Shown here in pieces: positions 22,748-30,665 of a stretch of DNA of 40,362 bases. Both the position numbers and the translations under genes were made by a program. Within the stretch, counting starts at the first letter, position 1. The number at the start of each line of letters is the position of its first letter. The notes beneath the pieces are model-generated. The model made no database searches. It saw only the letters and a list, made by a program, of their open reading frames with translations, and was not told the origin of the DNA. Source of the stretch: JAQBQQ01 sp964633955. GTDB lineage: Bacteria; Patescibacteriota; Gracilibacteria; Peribacterales; Peribacteraceae. Location: positions 1-40,362 of the forward strand of contig CAZWIA010000005.1 of NCBI GenBank assembly GCA_964633955.1, in the 5' to 3' direction.

Positions 22748-24031
22748 TCACACCAGCTTCTCATAGTCATGAGCGAGCATTTGCGCGTTCACTTGCCGGA
22801 TCAATTCCATCACCACGCCCACGATGATGATGAGCCCGGAGCCGGAGACGAGCAGCTGGCTGGAGCTCACGTCGCTGAACCGCGTGAAGAGGAGCGGGAT
22901 GATCGCCACGATCCCCAGGAACGTCCCGCCCCACAGGTTTAAGCGGCTGCTGACCTTCTCCAGGACTTCCGCGGTGGCGCGACCGGGCCGCACGCCGGGG
23001 ATGAAGCCGCCGCGCTTCTGGATGGTCTCCGCGATCTCCTGCGGCTTGAACGTGACGGACACGTAGAAGTAGGTGAACGCCAGAACCAGGAGGAAGTAGA
23101 TGGCAATGTAGATCCAAGTGGGATTCTGGGAGTTCAGCGTGGTGTTGATGAACGTCACAACCTTCTGGAAGCGCGGCGATGTCTGGAGGAACGTGGCGAT
23201 GATGGTGGGGAACGTGATGAGGGACACGGCAAAGATGATGGGCACCATGCCGGCCTGGTTCAGGCGGACGGGGATGGATCCCTGCACGCCGCGGCCGGCG
23301 CCCTGGTTGGCGTACGTGATGGGGATGAGCCTGTGGGCGTCCGTGAAGAGCACCACGGCAATGAGCAGGGCCAGGGAGATGAGACCAAAAAGGGCCAGTT
23401 GGGCCGTCTGATCGCCGCCGGCCAGGAAGGCAGTGGAGAGGTTCTGCGGAATGTCCGCCACAATGCCCGTGAAGATGATGAGGGACGTGCCGTTGCCGAT
23501 CCCCTTCTCCGTGATGATCTCTCCCAGCCACATGAGGAAGAGCGATCCGGCAGTCACAAAGAGCATGGGAGCCAGGACGTTCGGGAACGTGAGGTCCACG
23601 ATGCCCGCCACTCCGCTCCGGCCCAGGAGGATCAGGAAGCCGTAACTCTGGAGGAACGCGAGCGGGAACGTGAGCCAGCGCGTGTAGCGGTTGATCTGCT
23701 GCTGCCCCTGCACGCCTTCTTTGCTGAGGGACTCCAGCTGCGGGAAGATCACCGTGCAGAGCTGGATGATGATGGACGCATTGATGTAGGGGGAGAGCCC
23801 CAGGAGCACCACGGAGAACTGGTTGAGCGCGCCGCCGGTGAGGGAGGCAAAGACGCCCAGCGGACCCGCGTCTCCGCCCCGGTTCTCCAGGAACACGCGC
23901 AGCTCCTCCGGATTAGCCCCGGGCACCGGGATGTGCGCCACCAGGCGGTAGACGATCAGGAGCCCTAGCGTGGTGAGGATCCGCCGCTTTAAGTCCGGCG
24001 AACGCCACATTTGCTGGAGGTAGGCAATCAT
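22748..24031 (-). CDS. secY: Protein translocase subunit SecY
   Basis: Channel subunit of the Sec translocon. At 427 residues it has ten predicted membrane helices; 'GLLIVYRLVAHIPVPG' opens the first, the plug follows ('FASLTGGALNQFSVVLLGLSPYI' in parts), and 'FIPGVRPGRATAEVLEKV' lies in the large cytoplasmic loop that contacts the ribosome and SecA. It supports export of the many signal-peptide proteins in this window. It lies between rplO and adk as in the classical spc operon. Confidence 0.98.
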   Translation of the reverse strand: MIAYLQQMWRSPDLKRRILTTLGLLIVYRLVAHIPVPGANPEELRVFLENRGGDAGPLGVFASLTGGALNQFSVVLLGLSPYINASIIIQLCTVIFPQLESLSKEGVQGQQQINRYTRWLTFPLAFLQSYGFLILLGRSGVAGIVDLTFPNVLAPMLFVTAGSLFLMWLGEIITEKGIGNGTSLIIFTGIVADIPQNLSTAFLAGGDQTAQLALFGLISLALLIAVVLFTDAHRLIPITYANQGAGRGVQGSIPVRLNQAGMVPIIFAVSLITFPTIIATFLQTSPRFQKVVTFINTTLNSQNPTWIYIAIYFLLVLAFTYFYVSVTFKPQEIAETIQKRGGFIPGVRPGRATAEVLEKVSSRLNLWGGTFLGIVAIIPLLFTRFSDVSSSQLLVSGSGLIIIVGVVMELIRQVNAQMLAHDYEKLV

Positions 24032-24120
24032 GCGCGAGCGGTATTGTTCCGGGGAAACGGGGGGAGGTCAATGGGAAGGGGCAGGCTACGGTCGTTCACC
24101 TTTATACGGTACGAGTTACT

Positions 24121-24204
24121 GGTTTTTGGTTTCTGGTTATGGAAGCAACTCAAGAGTTCGGTTGCTACCGAACCAAAAACTAAAAACCAATCACTAAAAA
24201 CGCC
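24121..24204. repeat. Heptad foldback between rplO and secY
   Basis: GGTTTTT, GGTTTCT, GGTTATG, five intervening heptads including GTTCGGT, then AAACTAA, AAACCAA, TCACTAA, AAACGCC, all in one 7-nt register. The second half is the inverse of the first. It ends just before the rplO stop codon. Confidence 0.85.
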
Positions 24205-24210
24205 ACGTCC

Positions 24211-24651
24211 TTATTTCGCGATCGTCACCGATCCCCCGGCCTTGGTCACAGCTTCCGTGGCGCCCTTGGACGCCGCGTGCACCGTGAGCTGGTAGACCTT
24301 GGCGATCTTGCCTGCACCAAGCAGCTTCACCGGCTTCTTGGTGCTCAGCACCCGCTTGGCGCGGAGTGTCTCCACGTCATAGGAACCGGCCTCCAGCCGA
24401 TCGAGCGCCTTGAGGGTGAGCGGTTCGTAGACCACCTTCATGGGCCGCTTGAAGCCGCCCAGTTTGGGCTGGCGTGCCAGCAGGGAGACCTGGCCGCCCT
24501 CAAACCCCGGCCGGCGCTTGCCTTTGCCCGCGCGCGCGTTCTGCCCCTTGGTGCCGCGGCCGGCGGTGGTACCGCCCTTGCCGGAGTTCCCGCGGGCAAT
24601 GCGCTTCTTGCGATGGACGGAGCCGGGGGCGGACTTGAGGGTGTGGTGCAT
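24211..24651 (-). CDS. rplO: 50S ribosomal protein L15 (uL15)
   Basis: Late-assembly large-subunit protein of 146 residues. The glycine-rich RNA-binding N-terminus 'RGNSGKGGTTAGRGTKGQNAR', in parts, and 'GFEGGQVSLLARQPKLGGFKRP', in parts, are typical; the C-terminal globular part ends 'GGSVTIAK'. Normally preceded by rpmD (L30), which is absent; a DJ-1/PfpI gene lies upstream instead, between rplO and rpsE. Confidence 0.96.
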   Translation of the reverse strand: MHHTLKSAPGSVHRKKRIARGNSGKGGTTAGRGTKGQNARAGKGKRRPGFEGGQVSLLARQPKLGGFKRPMKVVYEPLTLKALDRLEAGSYDVETLRAKRVLSTKKPVKLLGAGKIAKVYQLTVHAASKGATEAVTKAGGSVTIAK

Positions 24652-24735
24652 GGGGAAAACGGGGATTTGGGCGGCTATCGTAAGGGGTTTTTGGGAAGCG
24701 GTAAAGGGGGTTTTGACAGGAGCACGATCAGCCGG

Positions 24736-25257
24736 CTAGGCAGCCGCCAATCCCGCAAACCGCTTTCCAAACTCCGCCGCTGCCTCCGGGCCATCCCCGG
24801 TCACGATGCGCCCGTCCACCACCACGGGCTCCGGGACGTACTCCGCGCCTTGAGCGGCCAAGTACGGGGCCTGCTGCCCGTCCCCGTTCCACACCGTGGC
24901 CCGCTTGTTCTGCAAGATGCCGGCGGCGGCCAGGATGGTGGGCGCAATACAGATGGCACCTAGGATTTTTCCGAGCTCGACCGTCTCCCGGGCGATGCGG
25001 TGCGCCTCCGGATCGTCGCGAAGCTGATGTGCGCCCGGCCCGCCGATGAACGCCACCCGGTCGTAGTCTTCTACGCGGACCTCACTGAGCGAGAGCTCCG
25101 CCTCCTCCGCCCCGCCGAATTTCCCCACGCACGGCCCAGCCTCCGTGCTCGCGAGCACGATAGCGAACCCCGCAGCTTCCAGCCCCGTCCGCGTTCCAGT
25201 GAACTCGTGGTCCTGGAATCCGTGCTTGGCGATGATGACGAGGGCGGATTGAGGCAT
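24736..25257 (-). CDS. DJ-1/PfpI-family protein inside the ribosomal cluster
   Basis: A 173-residue flavodoxin-like domain. The nucleophile Cys103 lies in the elbow 'GAICIAP', and Glu18 in 'HEFTG' is the conserved acidic partner. The residue after the Cys is Ile, not the His of PfpI proteases, as in DJ-1/YhbO-like glyoxalase or deglycase-type members. Substrate unknown. It sits on the operon strand between rpsE and rplO, exactly where rpmD (L30) lies in other bacteria, and is probably co-transcribed. The ATG at 25257 is preferred over an upstream one at 25326. Confidence 0.88.
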   Translation of the reverse strand: MPQSALVIIAKHGFQDHEFTGTRTGLEAAGFAIVLASTEAGPCVGKFGGAEEAELSLSEVRVEDYDRVAFIGGPGAHQLRDDPEAHRIARETVELGKILGAICIAPTILAAAGILQNKRATVWNGDGQQAPYLAAQGAEYVPEPVVVDGRIVTGDGPEAAAEFGKRFAGLAAA

Positions 25258-25361
25258 AGCGCTAGTGTACCCATGAAGACGCGACCAGATGAAGCGGACG
25301 TACAACATCCCAGCAGCTCCCTTCAACCCTGTAACGTCTTAACCGCACCCAACATCGCCGA

Positions 25362-26015
25362 TTACTCCTGCCCCGTGATATCCCCCTTGGTGGAGTATGT
25401 CTTGCCGACCTCGTCTGTGGATACCTCTGTAACCTTGAGCCCTTCCTGGATGACATCGGCGTCCGTGATCTCCCCCTTGGGCTTGGCGGCGGGCTCGTCT
25501 TTGATCTCTCCGCGGAGACTCTGGAGCGCCTTCATGGCTGCCTGAGCATTCACCAGCTTGTTCCTGGTCCCAAAGCGCTTGCTGAGTACGTTCTTCACGC
25601 CGGCGTGGTCCAGGATCACGCGGAGCGCCCCGCCGGCGATGATCCCCGTACCCTGAGAAGCCGGAAGCAGACGGATCTTGGCGGCCTTGAACTTTGTCTC
25701 CACCTGGTGGGGGATGGTCCCCTCCAGGATGGGAATGCGGATCATGTGCCGCTTGGCCGCCGCAGCGGCCTTGCGGATGGCCCCCTGCACCTCGGCGGAC
25801 TTGCCCGTTCCCAGTCCCACCTTGCCCTTGCGGTTGCCTACTACCACTACGGCGCGGAAGCGCATGCGGCGGCCGCCCTTCACCACGCGCGTCACGCGGT
25901 CCAGGGACAAGGTTGCCTCCGCAAACTCGCTCGGCTCGCGGCGCGGCCCGCGGTCCCCGCCTCGGCGGCGGCGATCGGGTCTGTCCGGACGGTCCTGGGA
26001 GGTCTTGGCGGTCAT
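25362..26015 (-). CDS. rpsE: 30S ribosomal protein S5 (uS5) with C-terminal extension
   Basis: Accuracy-related small-subunit protein. The dsRNA-binding-like domain 'VVKGGRRMRFRAVVVVGNRKGKVGLG' (in parts) and the second domain 'VILDHAGVKNVLSKRFGTRNKLN'-type sequence are intact. The N-terminus is Arg/Asp-rich, and the last ~50 residues ('EIKDEPAAKPKGEITD...') exceed the family norm. I chose the ATG at 26015 (MTAKTS) over the one 12 codons upstream, since the bases before it are the pyrimidine-rich tract typical here. Confidence 0.96.
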   Translation of the reverse strand: MTAKTSQDRPDRPDRRRRGGDRGPRREPSEFAEATLSLDRVTRVVKGGRRMRFRAVVVVGNRKGKVGLGTGKSAEVQGAIRKAAAAAKRHMIRIPILEGTIPHQVETKFKAAKIRLLPASQGTGIIAGGALRVILDHAGVKNVLSKRFGTRNKLVNAQAAMKALQSLRGEIKDEPAAKPKGEITDADVIQEGLKVTEVSTDEVGKTYSTKGDITGQE

Positions 26016-26069
26016 AGCGAGGGAGGATTGGAGGAGGGAGAGGCGCCGCACGCGGCGACTGAACGGAAA

Positions 26070-26414
26070 TTAGAACGTTAATCCTGCGGCGCGGGCGGCG
26101 TCCGCTAGTTCCTTGATGCGGCCGTGGTAGCGGTAGCCGCCACGGTCAAAGACCACGGACGTGATCTGCGCGTCTTTGGCCTTCTTGGCGATTAGCTCGC
26201 CCAGCTTCTTGGCGCCATCCTTAGTGAGTCCGCCCTTGAGCTCCGTTGTGGTGGCATAGGCGATCGTCCGGCCGGCCGCGTCATCAATCACCTGCGCCGT
26301 CAGGCGCGTGAGCGACCGGTGGACGGAGAGCCGCGGGCGCAGAGCCGTGCCCTGGATCCGGGAGCGGATCCGGCGGCGGCGGGCGGTGCGGAGAGCGGTC
26401 TTGGAGGGAGTCAT
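26070..26414 (-). CDS. rplR: 50S ribosomal protein L18 (uL18)
   Basis: 5S rRNA-binding protein of the central protuberance. It has 114 residues, with 'RRRIRSRIQGTALRPRLSVHRSLTRL' in parts, 'AQVIDDAAGRTIAYATT' and the closing 'VVFDRGGYRYHGRIKELADAAR' in parts. Position between rplF and rpsE is canonical. Preceded by a spacer holding a dispersed 21-bp palindrome. Confidence 0.97.
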   Translation of the reverse strand: MTPSKTALRTARRRRIRSRIQGTALRPRLSVHRSLTRLTAQVIDDAAGRTIAYATTTELKGGLTKDGAKKLGELIAKKAKDAQITSVVFDRGGYRYHGRIKELADAARAAGLTF

Positions 26415-26453
26415 GGGAAGATGGTAGTCGGGTGGGATGATCGTGGCCGGTTG

Positions 26454-26474
26454 AGACGCCCCGCCGGGGCGTCT
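26454..26474. repeat. 21-bp dispersed palindrome (rplF-rplR spacer)
   Basis: Perfect copy identical over its length to the one at 15484-15504: AGACGCC-N7-GGCGTCT, followed by TTTACGA. It lies 16 nt after the rplF stop (minus strand). Confidence 0.85.
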
Positions 26475-26490
26475 TTACGAGCGGTCATGA

Positions 26491-27045
26491 TTATTTTTTG
26501 GCGCCGGCGGCGGCCTTGCCGGCCTTGCGGCGCACCTGCTCGCCGCCGTAGCGCACGCCCTTGCCCTTGTAGGGCTCCGGCGGGCGGAGACTGCGGATGT
26601 CCGCCGCCGTCTGGCCCACGAGCTGCTTATCGATTCCCCGGAGGGTGAGGAGGTTCTTGTTCTTCTCATCCTGGGCAACTTCTATGCCCTCGGGGATCCG
26701 GAATTCGATCGGGTGGCTGTGGCCCAAGTTCAGCACCAGTGTCTTGCCCTTGAGCTGCGCCTTGTACCCCACGCCGATGATCTCCAGCGTCTTCTCAAAC
26801 CCCTGGCTCACGCCGTGCGCCATGTTGGCGATCAATACGCGCGTGAGGCCGTGGCGCGCCTTGGCGGCATCTGAATCGTTCACGCGCTCCACCAGGAGCG
26901 TCTGGCCATCCACGCTCACCTTCACCTCCGGCAGGAGGGCCAGGGAGAGCGTGCCCTTGGGGCCCTTCACGGTCACCGTGGAACCGTGCAGGTCCGCGCT
27001 GACACCACTTGGGAGAGCCACTGGTCGGCGACCGATACGAGACAT
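26491..27045 (-). CDS. rplF: 50S ribosomal protein L6 (uL6)
   Basis: Two-domain 23S rRNA-binding protein near the factor-binding site. 'MSRIGRRPVALPSGV' opens the protein and 'TVKGPKGTLSLAL' follows; the C-terminal domain contains the signature 'PEPYKGKGVRYGGEQVRRKAGK' in parts. At 184 residues it is normal. It follows rpsH as in the standard order, with a CT-rich sequence immediately before the ATG. Confidence 0.97.
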   Translation of the reverse strand: MSRIGRRPVALPSGVSADLHGSTVTVKGPKGTLSLALLPEVKVSVDGQTLLVERVNDSDAAKARHGLTRVLIANMAHGVSQGFEKTLEIIGVGYKAQLKGKTLVLNLGHSHPIEFRIPEGIEVAQDEKNKNLLTLRGIDKQLVGQTAADIRSLRPPEPYKGKGVRYGGEQVRRKAGKAAAGAKK

Positions 27046-27079
27046 GGGAGGGAGATGCGGCCGTGGGGCCGTAAAGGAG

Positions 27080-27469
27080 TTAGGAAACCGTACAGAGCAC
27101 CTCGCCGCCGATCTTGCGCTCGCGCGCTTGCGCGTCCGTGAGGAGCCCCTGACTGGTGGTGAGGATGGCTACGCCAAACCCGTGCAGGACCGGCCTCAGT
27201 TCCGCGCTGCCGGCGTAGGCGCGCTGGCCGGGCTTGCTCACGCGCTGGAGCGTGAGGCGCGGCCGGTCGGCTGCAAAGGTGATCTGGAGCTCCTGCTTGG
27301 GCGCCTCGCCCACCACAGCGTAGTCCGCAATCCAGCCGCCCTCCTTGAGGATGCGGCACAGGTCTTCCTTCATGCGCGACCATGGCGCGTGGCAGGCCGG
27401 CTTGCGCGCGTGCTGCGCGTTGCGCATGCGGGTGAGCAGGTCGCCGATGGGGTCTGTGACGAAGGTCAT
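27080..27469 (-). CDS. rpsH: 30S ribosomal protein S8 (uS8)
   Basis: Central-domain 16S rRNA-binding protein; in E. coli also the translational repressor of the spc operon. It has 129 residues: 'DPIGDLLTRMRNAQHARK', 'VSKPGQRAYAG', 'GFGVAILTTSQGLLTDAQAR' and 'IGGEVLCTVS'. The ATG at 27469 starts the canonical N-terminus. The 104-nt spacer to rpsZ is a heptad foldback almost identical in heptad type to the rplM-rpsI spacer. Confidence 0.97.
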   Translation of the reverse strand: MTFVTDPIGDLLTRMRNAQHARKPACHAPWSRMKEDLCRILKEGGWIADYAVVGEAPKQELQITFAADRPRLTLQRVSKPGQRAYAGSAELRPVLHGFGVAILTTSQGLLTDAQARERKIGGEVLCTVS

Positions 27470-27483
27470 GGATGGGAATGTAT

Positions 27484-27574
27484 AATTGACAATGGATAAT
27501 GGACAATAATGGAAGGCAATGATGCGGGATGGAGGGCGGAAATTGTACATTGTACATTTTCCATTGAACATTCT
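27484..27574. repeat. Heptad foldback between rpsZ and rpsH
   Basis: Left arm AATTGAC, AATGGAT, AATGGAC (27484-27504). Right arm ACATTGT, ACATTTT, CCATTGA, ACATTCT (27547-27574). The right arm ends at the first base of the rpsZ stop codon complement, 27574. Confidence 0.85.
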
Positions 27575-27798
27575 TACCAGGAGGATTTCTTGATGCCGGG
27601 GATCTCCCCGCGGGACGCGAGCTCCCGGAAGCAGATGCGGCAGATGCCGAACATCCGCATGAAGCCGTGCCGGCGGCCGCAGAGCCCGCAGCGGTGGTAG
27701 ATCCGCGTGGGGAAGCGCGGCTTCTTGCCGGCACTGACCGCTTGGCGGTAGGCGTTGAGCTGCTTCTGCTGCTTGAGACGGAGGGCGAGGCGGGCCAT
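27574..27798 (-). CDS. rpsZ: 30S ribosomal protein S14, zinc type (uS14)
   Basis: Small-subunit head protein. At 74 residues it is close to the short zinc-binding form: Cys37-x2-Cys40 and Cys53-x2-Cys56 ('CGLCG', 'CRICF') coordinate zinc, followed by 'RELASRGEIPGIKKSSW', the typical C-terminus. It lies 5 nt after rplE, in the usual place, and is probably translated with it. Confidence 0.97.
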   Translation of the reverse strand: MARLALRLKQQKQLNAYRQAVSAGKKPRFPTRIYHRCGLCGRRHGFMRMFGICRICFRELASRGEIPGIKKSSW

Positions 27799-27803
27799 GG
27801 GGT

Positions 27804-28412
27804 TTAGGAGGCGGAGGGGGCAGTATCGCCGGCTGGAGCGTCAGAATCAACCGCTTTCGTCTCTTTCCGACGGACGAACGGCATGCCGATCTGGCGGAGG
27901 AGGGCGGCGGAGGCGTCATCGCTCCCGCCGGAGATAGTCAGCTGGATCTGCAAGCCAAAGATGCGGCCTGCCTCCACCGGCGGGACTTCCGGGAAGATGG
28001 TGTGATCCCGCAGTCCGATCGCGTAGTTTCCGCGCCCGTCCAGCTTCATGGGCAGCCCCCGGAAATCCCGGATGCGCGGCAAGACGTAGCTCACCAGGCG
28101 GTCCAGGAACTCCTCCATCCGGCGCCCGCGGAGCGTCACCATGGCGCCCACGGTGATCCCCTCGCGCGTCTTGAAGCTGGAGATGGCCTTCTTGGCCCGC
28201 GTGAAGACCGGCTTCTGGCCGGTAATGGCCTGGAGGGACTGGGCGATGTACTCATGGAGCTCCTTGCTGTCCATCTTGGTCTTGTTGATCCCCACGTTCA
28301 CCGTCACCTTCTGGAGGCGCGGGAGCGCATGGAGGTTCTTCGCCTTCAATTCCTTCTGCAGGTTCTTGGCGATCTCCGTGCGGAGCCGGTCATGAAGGGA
28401 AGCGTAGGCCAC
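27804..28412 (-). CDS. rplE: 50S ribosomal protein L5 (uL5)
   Basis: 5S rRNA- and P-site tRNA-contacting protein. Core motifs: 'LPRLQKVTVNVGI', 'ITGQKPVFTRAKKAISSFKTREG', in parts, 'LPRIRDFRGL', 'GNYAIGLRDHTIFPEV'. The last ~25 residues ('TKAVDSDAPAGDTAPSAS') are an acidic Ser/Ala extension. Start codon GTG at 28412; 202 residues. The gap to rplX is entirely a heptad foldback. Confidence 0.96.
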   Translation of the reverse strand: MAYASLHDRLRTEIAKNLQKELKAKNLHALPRLQKVTVNVGINKTKMDSKELHEYIAQSLQAITGQKPVFTRAKKAISSFKTREGITVGAMVTLRGRRMEEFLDRLVSYVLPRIRDFRGLPMKLDGRGNYAIGLRDHTIFPEVPPVEAGRIFGLQIQLTISGGSDDASAALLRQIGMPFVRRKETKAVDSDAPAGDTAPSAS

Positions 28413-28418
28413 GGTTAC

Positions 28419-28495
28419 GAGTGGTGAGTGGTGAGTGGTGAGTGATCAGTTTCAGCAGCGTTTCTCGCCACTGGCCACTGGCCACTGACCACTAC
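28419..28495. repeat. Phase-locked heptad foldback between rplX and rplE (clearest example)
   Basis: Eleven heptads in one register: GAGTGGT three times, GAGTGAT, CAGTTTC, AGCAGCG, TTTCTCG, CCACTGG twice, CCACTGA, CCACTAC. The four units of the right arm are approximate reverse complements of the four in the left arm. It starts 6 nt before the rplE start codon. Confidence 0.92.
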
Positions 28496-28544
28496 TATGG
28501 TCTGGGGTGAACGGCCAACGGGAGAGGAGAAGGTACGCATGGCG

Positions 28545-29093
28545 TCAAGAGCCTCTGGAACCGGTACGGACGTGCTGTTCCTGGGCGGGAATGGAGTGGT
28601 CCTGCTGCATGCGGGAAGGCTCATCTACCTCGGCGGCCTGTGGATCCGTGCCGCCGCCCATGCCCATGCGCTTCCAGAACGGCTGCTTGGCAGCCGGCTT
28701 GCCGGCATCTGCCTTCTCCGCATCCTTCTTGGAGACCTTCTCCGCATCCTTGTCCTTCTTAGCGGTCTTGGCCGGCGTGCGCACGCGGGTCAGCTCCTCG
28801 CCGCTGGCCTTGGCCATGCGGATCTTGCGGCCCTTGGCGTCAACCTTGGAACCGATGCGCGTGGGCTTCTTGGTCTTGGGATCCAGCGCCATGACGTTGG
28901 AAGCATGAATGCTGGCCTCAAAGGTGAGCTTCTGACCAGCCTGCTGGAACGTCTTCTTGATGTGACGCGTGCGCAGGTTCACTCCCGCCACCACCACGCG
29001 GTTCACGCGCGGGAGCACTCGGAGGATGGCTCCGGTCTTGCCCTTGTCCTTGCCGGCAATGATGGCGACCGTATCGCCTACGCGGAGTTTCAT
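28545..29093 (-). CDS. rplX: 50S ribosomal protein L24 (uL24) with long C-terminal extension
   Basis: Early assembly protein with an N-terminal KOW motif ('VGDTVAIIAGKDKGKTGAILRV', in parts, residues ~5-30) and 'VAGVNLRTRHIKK', 'ASIHASNVMALDPKTKKPTRIG' in parts. L24 is normally 100-110 residues; this one has 182. The addition is Lys/Asp/Ala-rich ('KKDKDAEKVSKKDAEKADAGK' in parts) and then Gln/Glu-rich. It lies between rplN and rplE in the standard order. Confidence 0.95.
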   Translation of the reverse strand: MKLRVGDTVAIIAGKDKGKTGAILRVLPRVNRVVVAGVNLRTRHIKKTFQQAGQKLTFEASIHASNVMALDPKTKKPTRIGSKVDAKGRKIRMAKASGEELTRVRTPAKTAKKDKDAEKVSKKDAEKADAGKPAAKQPFWKRMGMGGGTDPQAAEVDEPSRMQQDHSIPAQEQHVRTGSRGS

Positions 29094-29136
29094 GAGCAGG
29101 AATATTGGATGGAAGCGAGAAGAGAAACGGAGGAGT

Positions 29137-29199
29137 GATCAGTGGTCAGTGGTGAGTGGTCAGAACTGGTCATTGACCTCTGACCACTGGCCACTCGCC
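29137..29199. repeat. Phase-locked heptad foldback between rplN and rplX
   Basis: Nine heptads in one register: GATCAGT, GGTCAGT, GGTGAGT, GGTCAGA, ACTGGTC, ATTGACC, TCTGACC, ACTGGCC, ACTCGCC. The second half is the inverse of the first. Confidence 0.9.
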
Positions 29200-29213
29200 G
29201 CGATCGAGCGGCG

Positions 29214-29582
29214 CTACAGCACATCCGGCGCTTGGGAAATGATCTTCTGGTAGCCGCGGGCGCGCAGTTCGCGGGCCACGGGCCCAAAGACGCGCGTGCC
29301 CTTGGGCATGCCGTCCTTCTGGATGATGACGCAAGCGTTATCATCAAAGCGGATCCCGGACCCGTCCTTGCGGCGCGTGACCGCGCGGGTGCGGACCACC
29401 ACCGCGTGCTCCACCGCCTTCTTCTTCACCGCCCCGCGGGGGGACGCCTCCTTGACGGCCACAATGATCACGTCGCCCACATGGGCGTAGCGCCGGCGGG
29501 AGCCGCCCAGCACCTTCACGCACATCACCCGCTTTGCGCCGGTATTGTCCGCCACGCCAAGGATGGTCTGAGCCTGGATCAT
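29214..29582 (-). CDS. rplN: 50S ribosomal protein L14 (uL14)
   Basis: Subunit-interface protein. The 122 residues begin 'MIQAQTILGVADNTGAKRVMCVKVLGGS' (shown here in shorter pieces: 'VADNTGAK', 'CVKVLGGS') and include 'YAHVGDVIIVAVKEASPRG' and 'DDNACVIIQKDGMPKGTRVFGPV' in parts. Complete despite lying next to the assembly gap, which begins 3 nt upstream of the start codon. Confidence 0.97.
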   Translation of the reverse strand: MIQAQTILGVADNTGAKRVMCVKVLGGSRRRYAHVGDVIIVAVKEASPRGAVKKKAVEHAVVVRTRAVTRRKDGSGIRFDDNACVIIQKDGMPKGTRVFGPVARELRARGYQKIISQAPDVL

Positions 29583-29585
29583 GAG

Positions 29586-29685
29586 NNNNNNNNNNNNNNN
29601 NNNNNNNNNNNNNNNNNNNNNNNNNNNNNNNNNNNNNNNNNNNNNNNNNNNNNNNNNNNNNNNNNNNNNNNNNNNNNNNNNNNNN
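29586..29685. other. Assembly gap of 100 N
   Basis: Exactly 100 N, the conventional filler for a scaffold gap of unknown size. It separates rplN from the 3' end of rpsQ. Since adjacent genes are in the expected order, only the last residues of S17 and the spacer need be missing, though more could be hidden. Confidence 0.97.
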
Positions 29686-29945
29686 TCCTCCTTGAGCTCA
29701 TCCACCACCGGAGCGGCCTTGAGGACCTGCGTCACCTTGAAGTGCTTGCGCTTGCTGATGGGCCGGCACTCCGCAATCTCCACCAGATCCCCCACGCGGA
29801 GGGTCTGCCCGGCGGTGTCCGCCAGGAACTTCTTACTCACGCGGTAGCGCTTCTTGTAGATGGGATGGAAGACCGACCGATGGACGGTCACGGTCACCGT
29901 GTCCTGCATCTTGGCCGATGAGATGGTACCGACTTTGGTCCTCAT
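29686..29945 (-). CDS. rpsQ: 30S ribosomal protein S17 (uS17), 3' end in the gap
   Basis: Primary 16S rRNA-binding protein with an OB fold. The visible 86 residues include 'VGTISSAKMQDTVTV', 'HPIYKKRYRVSKKF' and 'GDLVEIAECRPISKRKHFKV' in parts, which is nearly the full normal length (about 85-90). The frame is still open at the N-run, so the C-terminus is lost. Its ATG overlaps the rpmC stop (ATGA). Confidence 0.95.
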
Positions 29946-30223
29946 GAGGCGGCGGGGGCGGGAACTGTACGGGTCTTCTGCCCAGTCTTCAACTTCTTCT
30001 CCGCCTTCTCCCCCGGCGTACTCCCGGAAACCTTCTCCGCCAGGACCGTGAGCATCCGGGCCAGCATGCGGCGCTGCATCCGGACCTTGGCGGCGTTCTT
30101 CTCCTTCTTGAGCTCAATGTCCAGCCGCGTCTTGGCGACCGACGTGCGGAGTTCGCGCGCCTCCCGGCGCAGATCTTCCAGGGTCATCTTGCGGAGCTCG
30201 GTGATGGTGAGGGCGGTAGCCAT
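29942..30223 (-). CDS. rpmC: 50S ribosomal protein L29 (uL29)
   Basis: Small two-helix protein near the exit tunnel that contacts trigger factor and SRP. The core 'LTITELRKMTLEDLRREARELRTSVAKTRLDIELKKEKN' (in parts) is standard. After about 65 residues an added basic, Pro/Ala-ending tail brings the length to 93. I used the ATG at 30223; upstream codons in the same frame overlap rplP and are not protein-like. Four nt separate it from the rplP stop. Confidence 0.95.
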   Translation of the reverse strand: MATALTITELRKMTLEDLRREARELRTSVAKTRLDIELKKEKNAAKVRMQRRMLARMLTVLAEKVSGSTPGEKAEKKLKTGQKTRTVPAPAAS

Positions 30224-30227
30224 GGAG

Positions 30228-30662
30228 CTAGGCGGACTTGGAGAAGGCGTGGGGATCCACCACGATCTTGGTCTGGACTGGCAGCTTGTGCGCGGCGCGA
30301 GTGAGTGCCTCGCGTGCGGCGGCTTCCGGCAGGCCGTCCATCTCAAACAGGATCATCCCCGGCCGCACGATGCAGGCGTAGTACTCGATGGACCCCTTGC
30401 CGGCGCCCATGGGCACCTCCGCCGCCTTCTTGGTGACGGGCGTGTGGGGGAACGGGCGGATCCACATCTTGCCGGTGCGCTGCACGCTGTGGGTGATGGC
30501 GCGGCGCGCCGCTTCAATCTGCCGGGCCGTGAGCTCGCCGCCGGTGACGCACTTGAGGCCCACGGACCCGAACGCCAGCTGAGCGCCGGACGTGGCCTTG
30601 CCGCCGAACGCCCCGCGGTTCCTATGCTGCTTCCGGTGCTTGAGCTTCTTGGGTTCTAGCAT
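30228..30662 (-). CDS. rplP: 50S ribosomal protein L16 (uL16)
   Basis: A-site-proximal large-subunit protein of 144 residues, the normal length. It begins MLEPKKLKHRKQHR and contains 'QIEAARRAITHSVQRTGKMWIRPFP' (in parts), 'KGSIEYYACIVRPGMILFEMDG' (in parts) and 'AAHKLPVQTKIV'. The standard order S3-L16-L29-S17 is kept. The spacer to rpsC carries heptads and another dispersed repeat. Confidence 0.97.
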   Translation of the reverse strand: MLEPKKLKHRKQHRNRGAFGGKATSGAQLAFGSVGLKCVTGGELTARQIEAARRAITHSVQRTGKMWIRPFPHTPVTKKAAEVPMGAGKGSIEYYACIVRPGMILFEMDGLPEAAAREALTRAAHKLPVQTKIVVDPHAFSKSA

Positions 30663-30665
30663 GGT

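Noticed and set aside
29214..29945. One continuous ORF spanning L14 and S17 across the N-run
   Set aside because: The continuity is an artefact of translating N; these are two separate genes, each with its own start.
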